NCBI RefSeq assembly: GCF_003268815.1
Contig: NZ_QLSV01000010.1
Coordinates: 62,001-126,000, forward strand
DNA: 64,000 nt
Origin: Flavobacterium lacus
Lineage (GTDB): Bacteria > Bacteroidota > Bacteroidia > Flavobacteriales > Flavobacteriaceae
Reading direction: 5' to 3'
Shown: in pieces, positions 26,424-35,504 of the stretch
Layout: the number at the start of each line of letters is the position of its first letter
How positions within the stretch are numbered: position 1 is the stretch's first letter
Translations under genes and position numbers: made by a program
Notes under the pieces: model-generated
What the model was told of the DNA's origin: nothing
Seen by the model: the letters and a program-made list of their open reading frames with translations, nothing else
Databases searched by the model: none

Positions 26424-27389
26424 ATGAGAAAACTTTTCCCCGATTATTTTTTAATAACGCTCAAAGGTTTAGCGATGGGAGCGGCCGACGTGGTTCCGGG
26501 AGTTTCCGGTGGAACAATTGCTTTTATTTCAGGTATTTATCAGGAACTTATTGACAGTATTAACAAAGTTGATTTATCTTTTTTCTCTTCTTGGAAAAAA
26601 AACGGGTTCAAAATCGCTTGGCAACAAATTAATGGTAGTTTTTTATTAGCTCTTGTTTCAGGAATTGCCATCAGCATTTTGTCACTTTCCAAAGTGATTA
26701 CGAATCTTTTGGCAACACAACCCATTTTGGTTTGGTCGTTTTTCTTTGGATTAGTAATTGCCAGTATCTTTTTTGTGGGAAAACAAATTACAAAATTTAA
26801 TGTACCCTCCTGGTTAGCTTTTATTGTGGGAACTGCTCTCTCCTACTACATCACGATTGCAGAACCTTTTGCATCACCCGATAGTTATTTTTACCTATTT
26901 ATTTCCGGATTTATAGCCATTATTGCGATGATTTTACCGGGGATTTCTGGAGCTTTTATTTTATTATTGATGGGCTCATATACCGTAGTCATTGGAACTA
27001 TTAATTCATTCAGAGAAGCTATTTTGGGAATGAACATGCAACTTTTGGGACAAGCTATTTTGAAATTAGGTACATTTGCTATTGGTGCCATTTTAGGGCT
27101 CAAGTTGTTTTCAAAAGTGTTGCATTGGATGTTCGACAATCAACGAAATGCAACCTTAGCTTTGCTTACCGGATTTATGTTAGGCTCACTCAACAAAGTT
27201 TGGCCTTGGAAAAAGGTCATTTCAACCCGAATTGACTCACATGGAAACGAAGTTCCTTTTATGGAAAAAAGCATTCTTCCACATTACTTTGAGGGAGAAA
27301 ATCACCTAATCATGGCAATTGTGTTGATGGTTTTCGGGTTTTTAACTATATTTATTCTTGAAAAAGTAGCTGTAAAATTCTCTAAATAA
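26424..27389 (+). CDS. DUF368 polyprenyl-phosphate transporter (PopT type), copy 1
   Basis: 321 residues, with about eight to nine membrane segments. The DUF368 signature LKGLAMGAADVVPGVSGGTIAFISGIYQ is near residues 11-38, and a second related PGISGAFILLLMGSYT block near 170-185 gives the internal repeat of the family. DUF368 proteins (PopT) were shown to recycle undecaprenyl phosphate across the inner membrane, supporting cell-wall and polysaccharide synthesis. A second, diverged paralogue begins on the next base after its stop, so the two form a tandem pair. Confidence 0.88.
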   Translation: MRKLFPDYFLITLKGLAMGAADVVPGVSGGTIAFISGIYQELIDSINKVDLSFFSSWKKNGFKIAWQQINGSFLLALVSGIAISILSLSKVITNLLATQPILVWSFFFGLVIASIFFVGKQITKFNVPSWLAFIVGTALSYYITIAEPFASPDSYFYLFISGFIAIIAMILPGISGAFILLLMGSYTVVIGTINSFREAILGMNMQLLGQAILKLGTFAIGAILGLKLFSKVLHWMFDNQRNATLALLTGFMLGSLNKVWPWKKVISTRIDSHGNEVPFMEKSILPHYFEGENHLIMAIVLMVFGFLTIFILEKVAVKFSK

Positions 27390-28403
27390 ATGCAAGTCCA
27401 ACGTTCCTTTTCCGATAAAATATATCTTGTCCTAAAAGGGATTGCAATGGGATTGGCCAACAAAATTCCCGGCGTTTCCGGCGGAGTTGTGGCTTTTGTA
27501 GCCGGTTTTTATGAAGAATTTATTTATTCGTTTAAGCGTGTGAATAAAACTGCTTTTAAATTTTTAATCGCAGGAAGATTCAAAAGTTTTTATCGTTATA
27601 TCAATGGTCCATTTTTGTCACTATTGATTCTGGGTATAATCATCAGTTTTTTTAGTATTTCAAAAATATTAGACTTTTTACTAACGCGATATGAAATTCA
27701 AGTTTGGGCATGTTTTTTCGGCATGATCATTGGCTCCATCTATTACATCAATAAAGATTTTGAAGGAGCTTGGACAAAAACAGCCAGAACGGCACTAATT
27801 TTTGGGGCATTACTCGGAATTGGCATCAGTTTTTTTGATCCAGCAACCGAAAATTCAAATCTGCTTTTTGTGTTTCTATGTGGCATTATTAGCGTGTCGG
27901 GAATGACTTTACCCGGTCTTTCCGGTTCGTTTATCATGATGTTGATGGGAAATTATGTGTTGCTTTTAGTAGATTCTGTTAATTCATTATATGATACAAT
28001 AGCTGATATGTTTGTAGGCGATTTCAGTTTTGTTGACAACCCTGCTCGTATACATTTGCTTAAAGTTTTAGTTTCCTTTACACTTGGTTCGTTAACTGGT
28101 CTAGTTACGTTTTCTAATTTACTAAGCTATTTGATTAAACATTTTAAGAAAGTAACTTATGCCTCTATTTTAGGCTTTATCATTGGTTCACTAGGAGTCG
28201 TTTGGCCCTGGAAACATAAAATTTATGCCACACAAAATGGAAATCTTCTTGTTGATAGAAACGGAAATCATATTGTGGCAACGTATAAACGATATTTACC
28301 CGAAATGTCAGCAGATACGTATTGGGCTGTTTTTTATATAATGGTGGGAATAGTACTTGTTTTAGCATTAGAATGGTATGGAGCACGAACACGAAAAAAA
28401 TAG
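27390..28403 (+). CDS. DUF368 polyprenyl-phosphate transporter (PopT type), copy 2
   Basis: 337 residues, a paralogue of the preceding gene. Shared motifs are LKGIAMGLANKIPGVSGG (near residue 11), WACFFGMIIGSIYYI against WSFFFGLVIASIFFV, and PGLSGSFIMMLMGNYVLLL. An SMTLPGLSG-type second half is present, and the C-terminal region (GVVWPWK) matches KVWPWK in copy 1. Overall similarity is moderate, so the duplication is old. It overlaps aroE by 26 bases. Polyprenyl phosphate is the likely substrate by family; whether both copies use the same lipid is unknown. Confidence 0.87.
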   Translation: MQVQRSFSDKIYLVLKGIAMGLANKIPGVSGGVVAFVAGFYEEFIYSFKRVNKTAFKFLIAGRFKSFYRYINGPFLSLLILGIIISFFSISKILDFLLTRYEIQVWACFFGMIIGSIYYINKDFEGAWTKTARTALIFGALLGIGISFFDPATENSNLLFVFLCGIISVSGMTLPGLSGSFIMMLMGNYVLLLVDSVNSLYDTIADMFVGDFSFVDNPARIHLLKVLVSFTLGSLTGLVTFSNLLSYLIKHFKKVTYASILGFIIGSLGVVWPWKHKIYATQNGNLLVDRNGNHIVATYKRYLPEMSADTYWAVFYIMVGIVLVLALEWYGARTRKK

Positions 28404-29133
28404 ACTTTTTGGTCTGATTGGAAAAAATATTGGTTACTCATTTTCAAAAAAATATTTTACAGATAAATTTGAAAAGGAAGAACTGACGGACTGTTTATAT
28501 GAAAATTTTGATTTACAAGCGATTTCTCAATTTCCTAAGATCATTAGAGAAAATCCAACCTTAAAAGGATTAAACGTTACCATTCCTTACAAAGAAAAAA
28601 TTATTCCTTTTTTAGACAAATTGAACAAAAAAGCGACTAAAATTGGAGCAGTCAATTGCATTAAAATCACTAAAAAGGGCAAGTTAAAAGGTTATAATAC
28701 TGATTATTATGGTTTTAAAAAATCATTGGAACCGTTATTGCAACCGCATCATCAAAAAGCATTGATTTTGGGTACAGGTGGAGCTTCGAAAGCCATCGCT
28801 TTTGCCTTGGAAGAGTTGGGTATTTTGTACACTTTTGTCTCGCGAAGCAAGAGGGAAGATGCCTTAGATTATAAATTCATTAATGCTACTACGTTTGATA
28901 ATTATCAGCTCATAATCAATTGCACTCCGATCGGAACGCATCCTAACATTGAAGAATGTCCACCAATTCCGTATGATTTTTTTACGGAGGAGCACATTGC
29001 ATTTGACTTGATTTATAACCCCGAAGAAACCGAATTTTTAAAACGTGCGAAAGCCAAAAATGCCGTGACTAAAAACGGTCATGAAATGCTGGTTTTACAG
29101 GCGGAAAAGGGTTGGACGATTTGGAACAAATAG
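28378..29133 (+). CDS. aroE: Shikimate dehydrogenase
   Basis: 251 residues, NADPH-dependent reduction of 3-dehydroshikimate to shikimate in the chorismate pathway. Residues 9-23 (RLFGLIGKNIGYSFS) give the substrate loop, NVTIPYKEKI (66-75) has the catalytic Lys72, and LGTGGASKAIAFAL (about 127-140) is the dinucleotide loop. IAFDLIYNPEETEFL and KNGHEMLVLQAEKGW are the usual C-terminal motifs. The usual NRT(V) motif is read here as SRSKRED. The gene begins inside the last codons of the second DUF368 gene, so it shares that transcript. Confidence 0.93.
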   Translation: MEHEHEKNRLFGLIGKNIGYSFSKKYFTDKFEKEELTDCLYENFDLQAISQFPKIIRENPTLKGLNVTIPYKEKIIPFLDKLNKKATKIGAVNCIKITKKGKLKGYNTDYYGFKKSLEPLLQPHHQKALILGTGGASKAIAFALEELGILYTFVSRSKREDALDYKFINATTFDNYQLIINCTPIGTHPNIEECPPIPYDFFTEEHIAFDLIYNPEETEFLKRAKAKNAVTKNGHEMLVLQAEKGWTIWNK

Positions 29134-29339
29134 GGTTAGTTTTGTTTTAAGTTTCAAGCTATTGGAAAATCGCTTCGCTTTTTTTAATAGCACACGGATA
29201 AGACGTATAAAACCGATTTTCACAGACTTGATCGCTTTGATAGCTTTGCAATAATTGATTTTCAAGGATTCGCTTTGAGAACAATTTCGTTCTTGAAACT
29301 TGAAACCTGAAACTCCAAACCCAACTACATCTCCCTTCT
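29134..29339. other. Intergenic stretch with flavobacterial short repeats
   Basis: About 200 bases after aroE. It contains GTTTTAAGTTTCAAGC at 29147 and TTGAAACTTGAAACCTGAAAC at 29292, roughly inverted to each other. The same GAAACCTGAAAC unit also occurs inside the radical SAM gene at 63891-63923. No open frame. Confidence 0.55.
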
Positions 29340-29450
29340 AGCCCCGATTGAAGTGGAAATCATCTTTGGCAAAGTTTTTAACTTTTCCAAAGATATTGTA
29401 ACGGAAAGCGGGAACATGGTTACCTGAAAATGCCCAAGCCATTCGCTCCA
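29340..29450 (+). ncRNA. Probable structured RNA element, possibly Flavo-1 class
   Basis: An AGCCCCGATTGAAGTGGAAAT segment opens the element, followed by a strong inner hairpin (ATCTTTGGCAAAG at 29362-29374 with CTTTTCCAAAGAT at 29382-29394) and then TTGTAACGGAAAGCGGGAA, which pairs CGGG with CCCG of the first segment. The layout and the AGCCCCGAT..GGAAATC..GTAACGG..GCGGG words recur between genes of many flavobacteria, as I recall, and I think they match the Flavo-1 RNA of Rfam. That name is tentative. No open frame is conserved here. Confidence 0.5.
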
Positions 29451-29550
29451 AAAAAAACTAAAAACAACTTTAAAAGTCTGATTTCTTTGAATTTTGCTCA
29501 CTCTTTATTATCTTTCGCCTTTATTTATATGAACCTTAAACATTTGTTCG

Positions 29551-31566
29551 ATGTTAGAAGAAAAGAATGATAACCTGTCGCCTATTGAGAATGAGACAGA
29601 TGGAAACCAAGAAAACGTTTTGAAAAGCGGGGCAGAAGCGACTGTTGAAGCTGTTTCTGAGGAAGTTGTAACTGAAAACACAGCTCCGATTGAGGAAGAT
29701 GTAGTGGTTGAAATTTCTACCGAAGAATTGGCCGATGATAGTTCGGAAACAGAAAGCGAACACCAAAAAGCATTGAATGCGATTGATGATTCGAATGCGG
29801 AAGAAAGTGAAGACGAAACGTTGAAAGACCGCCATGTTATTCCTTTATTGGATTATCATGCAATGTCGATGGAAGCCTTAGTTGATGAATTGGAAAAGCT
29901 TTCTACGGTTGAAAAAATCATGTCGATTAAGGAACATGTTGAGGAAATTAAAAAAGAGTTTTTATCAAAATACACTCATTTTATTGATGAAAAAAGAGAA
30001 GAGTTTGTAGCTGAAAATCCGGATACAACAGAAGAGTTTGAGTATCATTTACCTTTGAAAGCCAAATTTGATTTGTTCTACAAACTGATTAAAGGTAAGC
30101 AAAATGCTCATTTTAAAAGTTTGCAAAACAATTTACAAGCTAATTTGAACAGACGATTAGCCATTGTAGAAGAAATCAAAAACCTCATTAATCCGCAGGA
30201 AAACATTAAAGATACGTTGAAACACTTTAATGAATTGCGAGAAGAATGGCGAACAATTGGGTCGATTCCGCGAGATAAATATAACCATGTGTGGAATAAT
30301 TATCATTTTCATGTGGAAAATTTTTATGATTATTTGCATTTAGATCGTGAAGCGAGAGATTTAGATTTTAAGCATAACTTAGAGCTAAAACAAAAAATTA
30401 TTGCACGCGTAGAAGAACTGGTGAACGAGGAAGATGTGACCAAAGCTTTCCGTGAATTACAAGATTTACACCGTATTTGGAAAGAAGAAATTGGGCCGGT
30501 TGACAGAGAACACCGTGAGGAAATCTGGAATCAATTTAGTGCGTTAACAAAGCAAATGCACGATAAACGCGAAGGTTTGTTTGCTGGTCTCAGAGAAAAA
30601 GAAACAGAAAATTTAGAAAAAAAGAAAGCCATTATTGCAGAAATTGAAGAATTGGCAAAAGTAGAAGTTACAGCTCACTCACAATGGCAAGGCTATATTG
30701 AAAAAGTAGAAGCGTTACGCAATGCTTTCTTCTCTGCCGGGAAAGTTCCGAGTGAAGTAAATGAAGATACTTGGGCTGAATTTAAAACGGCTGTTCGCAA
30801 TTTTAATTCGCATAAAAATGCGTTTTACAAAGACATTAAAAAGGACCAGAACGATAATTTGAATAAGAAAATGGCTTTGGTTGAAAAAGCAAAAGCCATG
30901 AGTTTGAGCGACGATTTTACTGCCACTACTCCATTGATGAAACAAATTCAGGAAGAATGGAAGCTAATTGGTCATGTTCCAAGAAAATATTCTGACAAGG
31001 TTTGGAAAGAATTTAAAGATGCTTGTAATCAGTATTTTGACCGTATGAAAGCAACAAGAAACGATGCTAACTCGGAAGAAATTGAAGCGTTTGACAAGAA
31101 AAAAGCCTACTTAGATTCGATGAAAGATTTTGAATTGATTGGGGATCACAAAACTGATTTAGATGCCATTAAAGCGCACATTGAACAGTGGAAATCGTTT
31201 GGAAAAGTGCCTTTTTCCAGAAGACATATTGAAGGAAAATTCAATAAAATTCTGGATGCCTTGTTTGAAAAATTAAGTTTGAGTAAGAAAGACAGCGATA
31301 TGATGCGTTTTTCTAACAAATTAGAACAACTAGCCGGTTCAGATGACAGTAGAAAATTGGAAGGCGAAAAGATTTTTATTATTCGTAAAATTGACGAAGT
31401 ACAATCAGAAATCTTTCAGTTGGAAAATAATATTCAGTTTTTCACACATGCCAAAAAAGATAATCCACTGGTGAAAGAAGTTTTTAAAAATATCGAAAAA
31501 CATAAAGACGAATTGCAAACATGGAAAGATAAATTGAAACAATTGCGGAATTTATCGCAAGAATAA
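29551..31566 (+). CDS. DUF349 domain protein
   Basis: 671 residues. The first 100 are acidic and of low complexity (many Glu, Asp, Ser). From about residue 110 to 600 there are four or five DUF349 units with the repeating WK.IG.VPR....W..F patterns: LREEWRTIGSIPRDKYNHVW, IWKEEIGPVDREHREEIWNQF, EEWKLIGHVPRKYSDKVWKEF, QWKSFGKVPFSRRHIEGKF. The C-terminus is coiled coil. The protein is long, cytoplasmic and helical; its function in Bacteroidetes is not established. TTG and TATCTTTC separated by 19 bases upstream (about 29483-29512) could be its promoter. Confidence 0.88.
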   Translation: MLEEKNDNLSPIENETDGNQENVLKSGAEATVEAVSEEVVTENTAPIEEDVVVEISTEELADDSSETESEHQKALNAIDDSNAEESEDETLKDRHVIPLLDYHAMSMEALVDELEKLSTVEKIMSIKEHVEEIKKEFLSKYTHFIDEKREEFVAENPDTTEEFEYHLPLKAKFDLFYKLIKGKQNAHFKSLQNNLQANLNRRLAIVEEIKNLINPQENIKDTLKHFNELREEWRTIGSIPRDKYNHVWNNYHFHVENFYDYLHLDREARDLDFKHNLELKQKIIARVEELVNEEDVTKAFRELQDLHRIWKEEIGPVDREHREEIWNQFSALTKQMHDKREGLFAGLREKETENLEKKKAIIAEIEELAKVEVTAHSQWQGYIEKVEALRNAFFSAGKVPSEVNEDTWAEFKTAVRNFNSHKNAFYKDIKKDQNDNLNKKMALVEKAKAMSLSDDFTATTPLMKQIQEEWKLIGHVPRKYSDKVWKEFKDACNQYFDRMKATRNDANSEEIEAFDKKKAYLDSMKDFELIGDHKTDLDAIKAHIEQWKSFGKVPFSRRHIEGKFNKILDALFEKLSLSKKDSDMMRFSNKLEQLAGSDDSRKLEGEKIFIIRKIDEVQSEIFQLENNIQFFTHAKKDNPLVKEVFKNIEKHKDELQTWKDKLKQLRNLSQE

Positions 31567-31587
31567 TCATCCTATTTTGACATACAA

Positions 31588-31617
31588 AACCATTCTATAC
31601 TAGGATGGTTTTTTTTA
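31588..31617 (+). terminator. Intrinsic terminator of the DUF349 gene
   Basis: Nine-pair stem AACCATTCT / AGGATGGTT (one G-T pair) around loop ATACT, followed by a run of T's. It lies 22 bases after the DUF349 stop. Confidence 0.85.
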
Positions 31618-31661
31618 TGGATTAAATACAAACATATCAAACTTAATGATACATTTGCAAC

Positions 31662-32006
31662 GTGAAATGGTTTAAAAATAGTGTTGCGTTAGCCAGTCTT
31701 TTGATGCTCTTTGTTTGGGGTGTAAAAGACAATACGTTTGTTGTAGAAAATAGTGCTCCAACTTCGCAAACGGTTCGTTCTATTGAAATAGTTAAAGTGG
31801 TTGGCACAAAACAAACCATTGCAGAACATCAGTTTCAAAGTGTTGTAAAGAATAATTCTGCTTTTTTATTATCTTTTTCACCTTTTATTCTTGCGGAAAG
31901 CAGCACATTTTTACTTTCAAAATTTACTTCCTTTTTATCAAGGCAAGATCACAATCGTTGTGAAAAAGTTTCTAAACTCTTGTTTCCCTATCATTTTTTT
32001 TGGTGA
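31662..32006 (+). CDS. Small unknown protein with N-terminal hydrophobic segment
   Basis: 114 residues from a GTG start. A hydrophobic N-terminus (SVALASLLMLFVWGVKD) could be a signal anchor. Another hydrophobic stretch (AFLLSFSPFILAESSTFLLSKFTSFL) lies in the second half. I recognise no family. TACATTTG at 31650-31657 fits the -7 consensus and would place the transcript start right at the GTG, so the start is uncertain. It is flanked by a terminator upstream. Confidence 0.5.
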   Translation: MKWFKNSVALASLLMLFVWGVKDNTFVVENSAPTSQTVRSIEIVKVVGTKQTIAEHQFQSVVKNNSAFLLSFSPFILAESSTFLLSKFTSFLSRQDHNRCEKVSKLLFPYHFFW

Positions 32007-32087
32007 TTTAATCGGTTTTCTCGGTTAATCAATTGCTGTAAATAAAATTTACGGCTCGTTTATAATTTACTTAAAAAAATAAAAAAA

Positions 32088-32573
32088 ATGGAAACATCCA
32101 CCACTTTAATTGGGTTAGTACTAGTATTGATTACTATTCTACCCATCGCCTTTTTATTGAGAAATCAACACATCAATAAATCAAAAATTGAAAACATTTT
32201 AAAACAATATAGTCAAGGAAACGCAAAAGCTTTCACTGTTCGAGATACGATAAATAATAAAATTGTTGCCTTTGACGAACAAAACAAAAAGTTATTGTTA
32301 ATTGATATGAATGCTAAACCGGAATTGGTCACTTTTGCTGATTTGAATGAAATTGCTCATTGCGAAATTCATCGAAAAGTGGAACATTCGCAAACTGCAA
32401 ACAAAAAAGAACTAGTTACAAAAGTTGAAGTTGTTTTAGAAAAAAAAGCAGACAAAACCAAAATTCCGTTTAAGTTTTATGATTTTGAGTATGAAAAACC
32501 AATTCAAATTACTCATTTTAGGGATAATCAATTGGCAGAAAAATGGCTTGATGTGATTAAAAAAGCAATTTAA
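32088..32573 (+). CDS. Unknown protein with single membrane anchor
   Basis: 161 residues. One membrane helix at residues 5-24 (TLIGLVLVLITILPIAFLLR) is followed by a polar domain (DTINNKIVAFDEQNKKLLLI, then EVVLEKKADKTKIPFKFYDF) whose strand pattern resembles a PH-like domain, as in several flavobacterial membrane proteins. No family name is certain. A clear terminator follows at 32598-32629. Confidence 0.65.
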   Translation: METSTTLIGLVLVLITILPIAFLLRNQHINKSKIENILKQYSQGNAKAFTVRDTINNKIVAFDEQNKKLLLIDMNAKPELVTFADLNEIAHCEIHRKVEHSQTANKKELVTKVEVVLEKKADKTKIPFKFYDFEYEKPIQITHFRDNQLAEKWLDVIKKAI

Positions 32574-32597
32574 TAGTAGTTATTTGTTTGTGTAATT

Positions 32598-32629
32598 TCC
32601 TTTTCTGATTTATCGGAAAAGGATTTTTT
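32598..32629 (+). terminator. Intrinsic terminator
   Basis: Stem TCCTTTTC / GAAAAGGA with a 10-base loop and six T's, between the convergent genes that end at 32573 and 32632. Confidence 0.8.
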
Positions 32630-32631
32630 AT

Positions 32632-33237
32632 TTAAATTAAAATCAACACGGCAATTGCGATGAAAACTACAATTTGAAACCATTTTAAAAACAAGGCAAA
32701 ATGATTATTATTTCGAATGAAAACAGTAAGACTATCCGCCAAAATACTTACCAAAGAAAAAATCACAAATGCTTGGAGCATAAATAAAAAACCAAGTAAA
32801 TAAATTTGTTGCGTTACATTGACTAATTTTTCGTTAATAAACCCGGGAAAGAAAGCTAAGAAAAACAATGTCACTTTTGGGTTAAGTACATTCATGATAA
32901 ATCCTTGTCGAAATAATGAAAGTAAGGATCTCTTCTGATTAGTGCTGGTTTTCAGATCTATCGATGAAGAAGATTTATATACTTGAAAAGCTATCCAAAG
33001 TAAATAACATGCTCCTAATATTTTAATCCCGGTAAAGATTAATTCAGATTGTTTAATGATAGCTGAAATGCCTAAAGCAATTAACGTGGTATGCGCCAAA
33101 ATTCCGGAAACCAAACCTGCAGCCGTGGCAATTCCGTACCTTTTCCCGTTAGAGATACTTTGAGTTAAGACATATAAAATATCCGGTCCGGGAGAGAGTG
33201 TTAAGGCGATTGATGCGAGAAGGAAAGTAGTAATCAT
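32632..33237 (-). CDS. LysE/RhtB-family amino acid exporter
   Basis: 201 residues with six membrane segments. The family signature SPGPDILYVLTQSISNGKRYGI is at residues 15-36 and the second signature, GILAHTTLIALGISAII, is near 45-61. NVLNPKVTLFFLAFFPGF near 115-132 is typical of LysE/RhtB. The family exports amino acids or related small compounds; the specific substrate cannot be told. It stands alone on the minus strand, downstream of the pyrD gene's 3' end only by orientation. Confidence 0.88.
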   Translation of the reverse strand: MITTFLLASIALTLSPGPDILYVLTQSISNGKRYGIATAAGLVSGILAHTTLIALGISAIIKQSELIFTGIKILGACYLLWIAFQVYKSSSSIDLKTSTNQKRSLLSLFRQGFIMNVLNPKVTLFFLAFFPGFINEKLVNVTQQIYLLGFLFMLQAFVIFSLVSILADSLTVFIRNNNHFALFLKWFQIVVFIAIAVLILI

Positions 33238-33306
33238 AGTTTACAGTTTGTAGTCGCAGTATTCAGTTAGGTTTTACGATCAACAGACAACTGAAAAGAC
33301 ACAACT

Positions 33307-34326
33307 TTAATTATTACTTAAAATCTTTTTATTAATCTCTTTAATTAATGCAGGCCCTTCATAAATAAAACCAGTATAAAGTTGCACTAAACTAGCACCT
33401 GCATTCAACTTTTCAATTGCATCATCGGCAGTATGAATTCCGCCCACGCCTATAATTGGGAAGGATTTGTTGCTTTTTTCACTCAAAAAACGAATCACTT
33501 CAGTGGAACGGTTGGTTAATGGTTTTCCGCTAAGTCCGCCCATTTCTGTTCTATTTTCAGATTGTAAACCCTCACGAGAAAGTGTTGTATTCGTTGCAAT
33601 TATACCTGCAATTTTGGTTTCATCGACAATGTCAATAATTTCCAACAATTGTTCGTTGGTTAAATCCGGTGCAATTTTGAGTAAGATTGGTTTTTGTTTC
33701 GGTTTTTGTAAATTCAAATTTTGAAGTGTTTGCAACAAGTGTGTCAACGGTTCTTTGTCTTGTAACGCACGTAAATTGGGAGTGTTGGGCGAACTTACAT
33801 TTACGACAAAATAATCAACATGCGGAAATAAAGCTTCAAAACAAATTTCGTAGTCGGAAGTAGCTTCTTCGTTGGGCGTATTTTTATTTTTACCAATATT
33901 ACCACCAATTAAAACGCCGTTATTTTTTTTCAATCGTTCAACAGCATCCAAAACGCCGTCATTATTGAAACCCATTCGGTTAATGATTGCCGAGTCTTCT
34001 TTTAATCGAAATAAACGCTTTTTAGGATTTCCTTCTTGTGGCTTTGGCGTTAATGTTCCTATTTCGATAAAACCAAAACCAAAATTGGATAATTCTTTGT
34101 ATAATTTGGCATCTTTATCAAAACCCGCTGCTAAACCAACCGGATTTTTAAATTTCAATCCAAATACTTCTCGTTCTAATGTTGGATTTTTGACTTCATA
34201 AATGGACTGAAAAAGCATTCCAAAACCGGGAATTTTATTCAAAATACGAATTAATGAAAACGTAAAATGATGCACTTGTTCCGGATCAAAACAAAATAAA
34301 ATCGGTCGAATCAGTAGTTTATACAT
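33307..34326 (-). CDS. pyrD: Dihydroorotate dehydrogenase (quinone)
   Basis: Oxidises dihydroorotate to orotate with electrons passed to quinone, step four of pyrimidine synthesis, at the inner membrane. The ATG at 34326 ([20 protein letters not shown]) gives 339 residues and the usual amphipathic N-terminal helix of class 2 enzymes; the TTG at 34347 seven codons upstream is less likely. FMN and substrate motifs: [64 protein letters not shown]. It starts about 37 bases after the cysteine desulfurase stop, so the two may share a transcript. Confidence 0.94.
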   Translation of the reverse strand: MYKLLIRPILFCFDPEQVHHFTFSLIRILNKIPGFGMLFQSIYEVKNPTLEREVFGLKFKNPVGLAAGFDKDAKLYKELSNFGFGFIEIGTLTPKPQEGNPKKRLFRLKEDSAIINRMGFNNDGVLDAVERLKKNNGVLIGGNIGKNKNTPNEEATSDYEICFEALFPHVDYFVVNVSSPNTPNLRALQDKEPLTHLLQTLQNLNLQKPKQKPILLKIAPDLTNEQLLEIIDIVDETKIAGIIATNTTLSREGLQSENRTEMGGLSGKPLTNRSTEVIRFLSEKSNKSFPIIGVGGIHTADDAIEKLNAGASLVQLYTGFIYEGPALIKEINKKILSNN

Positions 34327-34363
34327 GGTCGTTGAGTTGTTGGGCAAAAATACTCATTCTGAC

Positions 34364-35488
34364 TTACATCGCCGCTAAACACGAAATAAAATAATCGATT
34401 TCTTCTCGTGTATTTTGATGATTGAATGAAATTCTGAGACTTGGTTTTCTAAGTTCTTCTTCCGATAAAATTTCGGCTAACACATGCGAAGGTTTGATAC
34501 TTCCCGATTGGCAAGCACTTCCTCGCGAAGCCGCAATTCCTTTCATATCCAATTCAAATAAAATCATCGCTGTTTTTTCAGGTGCAAATGGTAATTGAAT
34601 ATTCAAAATAGAATAAAATGTTTCAAATCCGCCATTGAATTTAAGCAAATGAAACTGATTCATTAATTGCTCAATGGTGTATTTTTTCAATTCAAAAATG
34701 GCATTTCGTTCGTTACCTAAATTTTGATAAGCGATTTCTAAAGCTTTAGCCATTCCGGCAATTTGATGAACGGCTTCAGTTCCGGCACGAAGGCCTTTTT
34801 CCTGTTCGCCACCAAAAATTAGGGGTGAAATAGTTGTGTTTTTCTTTATATAAGCAAAACCAACTCCTTTAGGTCCGTGGAATTTGTGAGCACTTGCGAC
34901 TAAAAAATCAACTTGGATTTCCTGCAAATCGATTTCAGTTTTTCCCATGGACTGCACTGTATCTGAATGAAAATAGGCATTTGCGGATTTGCACAACTCG
35001 CCTACCCGATTCAAATCTAAAACCACTCCGGTTTCATTGTTCACGTGCATTAGACTTACTAAAGTGGATTTTGGATCTTCTAATAAAGTGGCCAATTGCA
35101 AATAATCGAGATGTCCGTTGGCTAAAATCGCCAGGAATTCAACTTCAATTCCAAATTCTTTTTGCAATTCTAAAATGGGATACAAAACAGCATGATGTTC
35201 GATTTTGGTTGAAATGATCCTTTTTACGCCAATTTTTGTTACTGCATTTCGCAAAATCCAGTTATTGGCTTCCGTTCCGGAAGAGGTGAAAATAATTTCT
35301 TGTCCGGAACAATTTAATTGTTTAGCAATACTTTTTCTGGCCGATTCCAAAATCACTTTTGCACCACGACCAAAACTGTGTGTGGAAGATGGATTTCCGA
35401 ATTCGGTTTGCATCACATTGGCCATTTCCTGAATTACTTCGGGACGGATGGGAGTTGTTGATGCGTTATCGAGGTATATTTTATTCAT
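34364..35488 (-). CDS. Cysteine desulfurase (NifS/IscS family)
   Basis: 374 residues. It removes sulfur from cysteine with PLP for Fe-S clusters or thiolation. PLP lysine Lys202 sits in SAHKFHGPKG, His99 and the FTSSGTEANNW motif are present, and the sulfur-carrying cysteine is Cys326 in SRGSACQSGSIKPSHVL. The NifS/IscS group-I pattern SACxSG with an extended loop is clear. A gene-name choice between iscS and nifS is not possible here. No iscU or sufA homologue is next to it. Downstream, pyrD follows closely. Confidence 0.9.
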   Translation of the reverse strand: MNKIYLDNASTTPIRPEVIQEMANVMQTEFGNPSSTHSFGRGAKVILESARKSIAKQLNCSGQEIIFTSSGTEANNWILRNAVTKIGVKRIISTKIEHHAVLYPILELQKEFGIEVEFLAILANGHLDYLQLATLLEDPKSTLVSLMHVNNETGVVLDLNRVGELCKSANAYFHSDTVQSMGKTEIDLQEIQVDFLVASAHKFHGPKGVGFAYIKKNTTISPLIFGGEQEKGLRAGTEAVHQIAGMAKALEIAYQNLGNERNAIFELKKYTIEQLMNQFHLLKFNGGFETFYSILNIQLPFAPEKTAMILFELDMKGIAASRGSACQSGSIKPSHVLAEILSEEELRKPSLRISFNHQNTREEIDYFISCLAAM

Positions 35489-35504
35489 TATTTAGTTCGT
35501 TGCT

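Noticed and set aside
34327..34347. TTG start adding seven residues to dihydroorotate dehydrogenase
   Set aside because: The ATG at 34326 begins the membrane-binding helix that is usual for class 2 enzymes.
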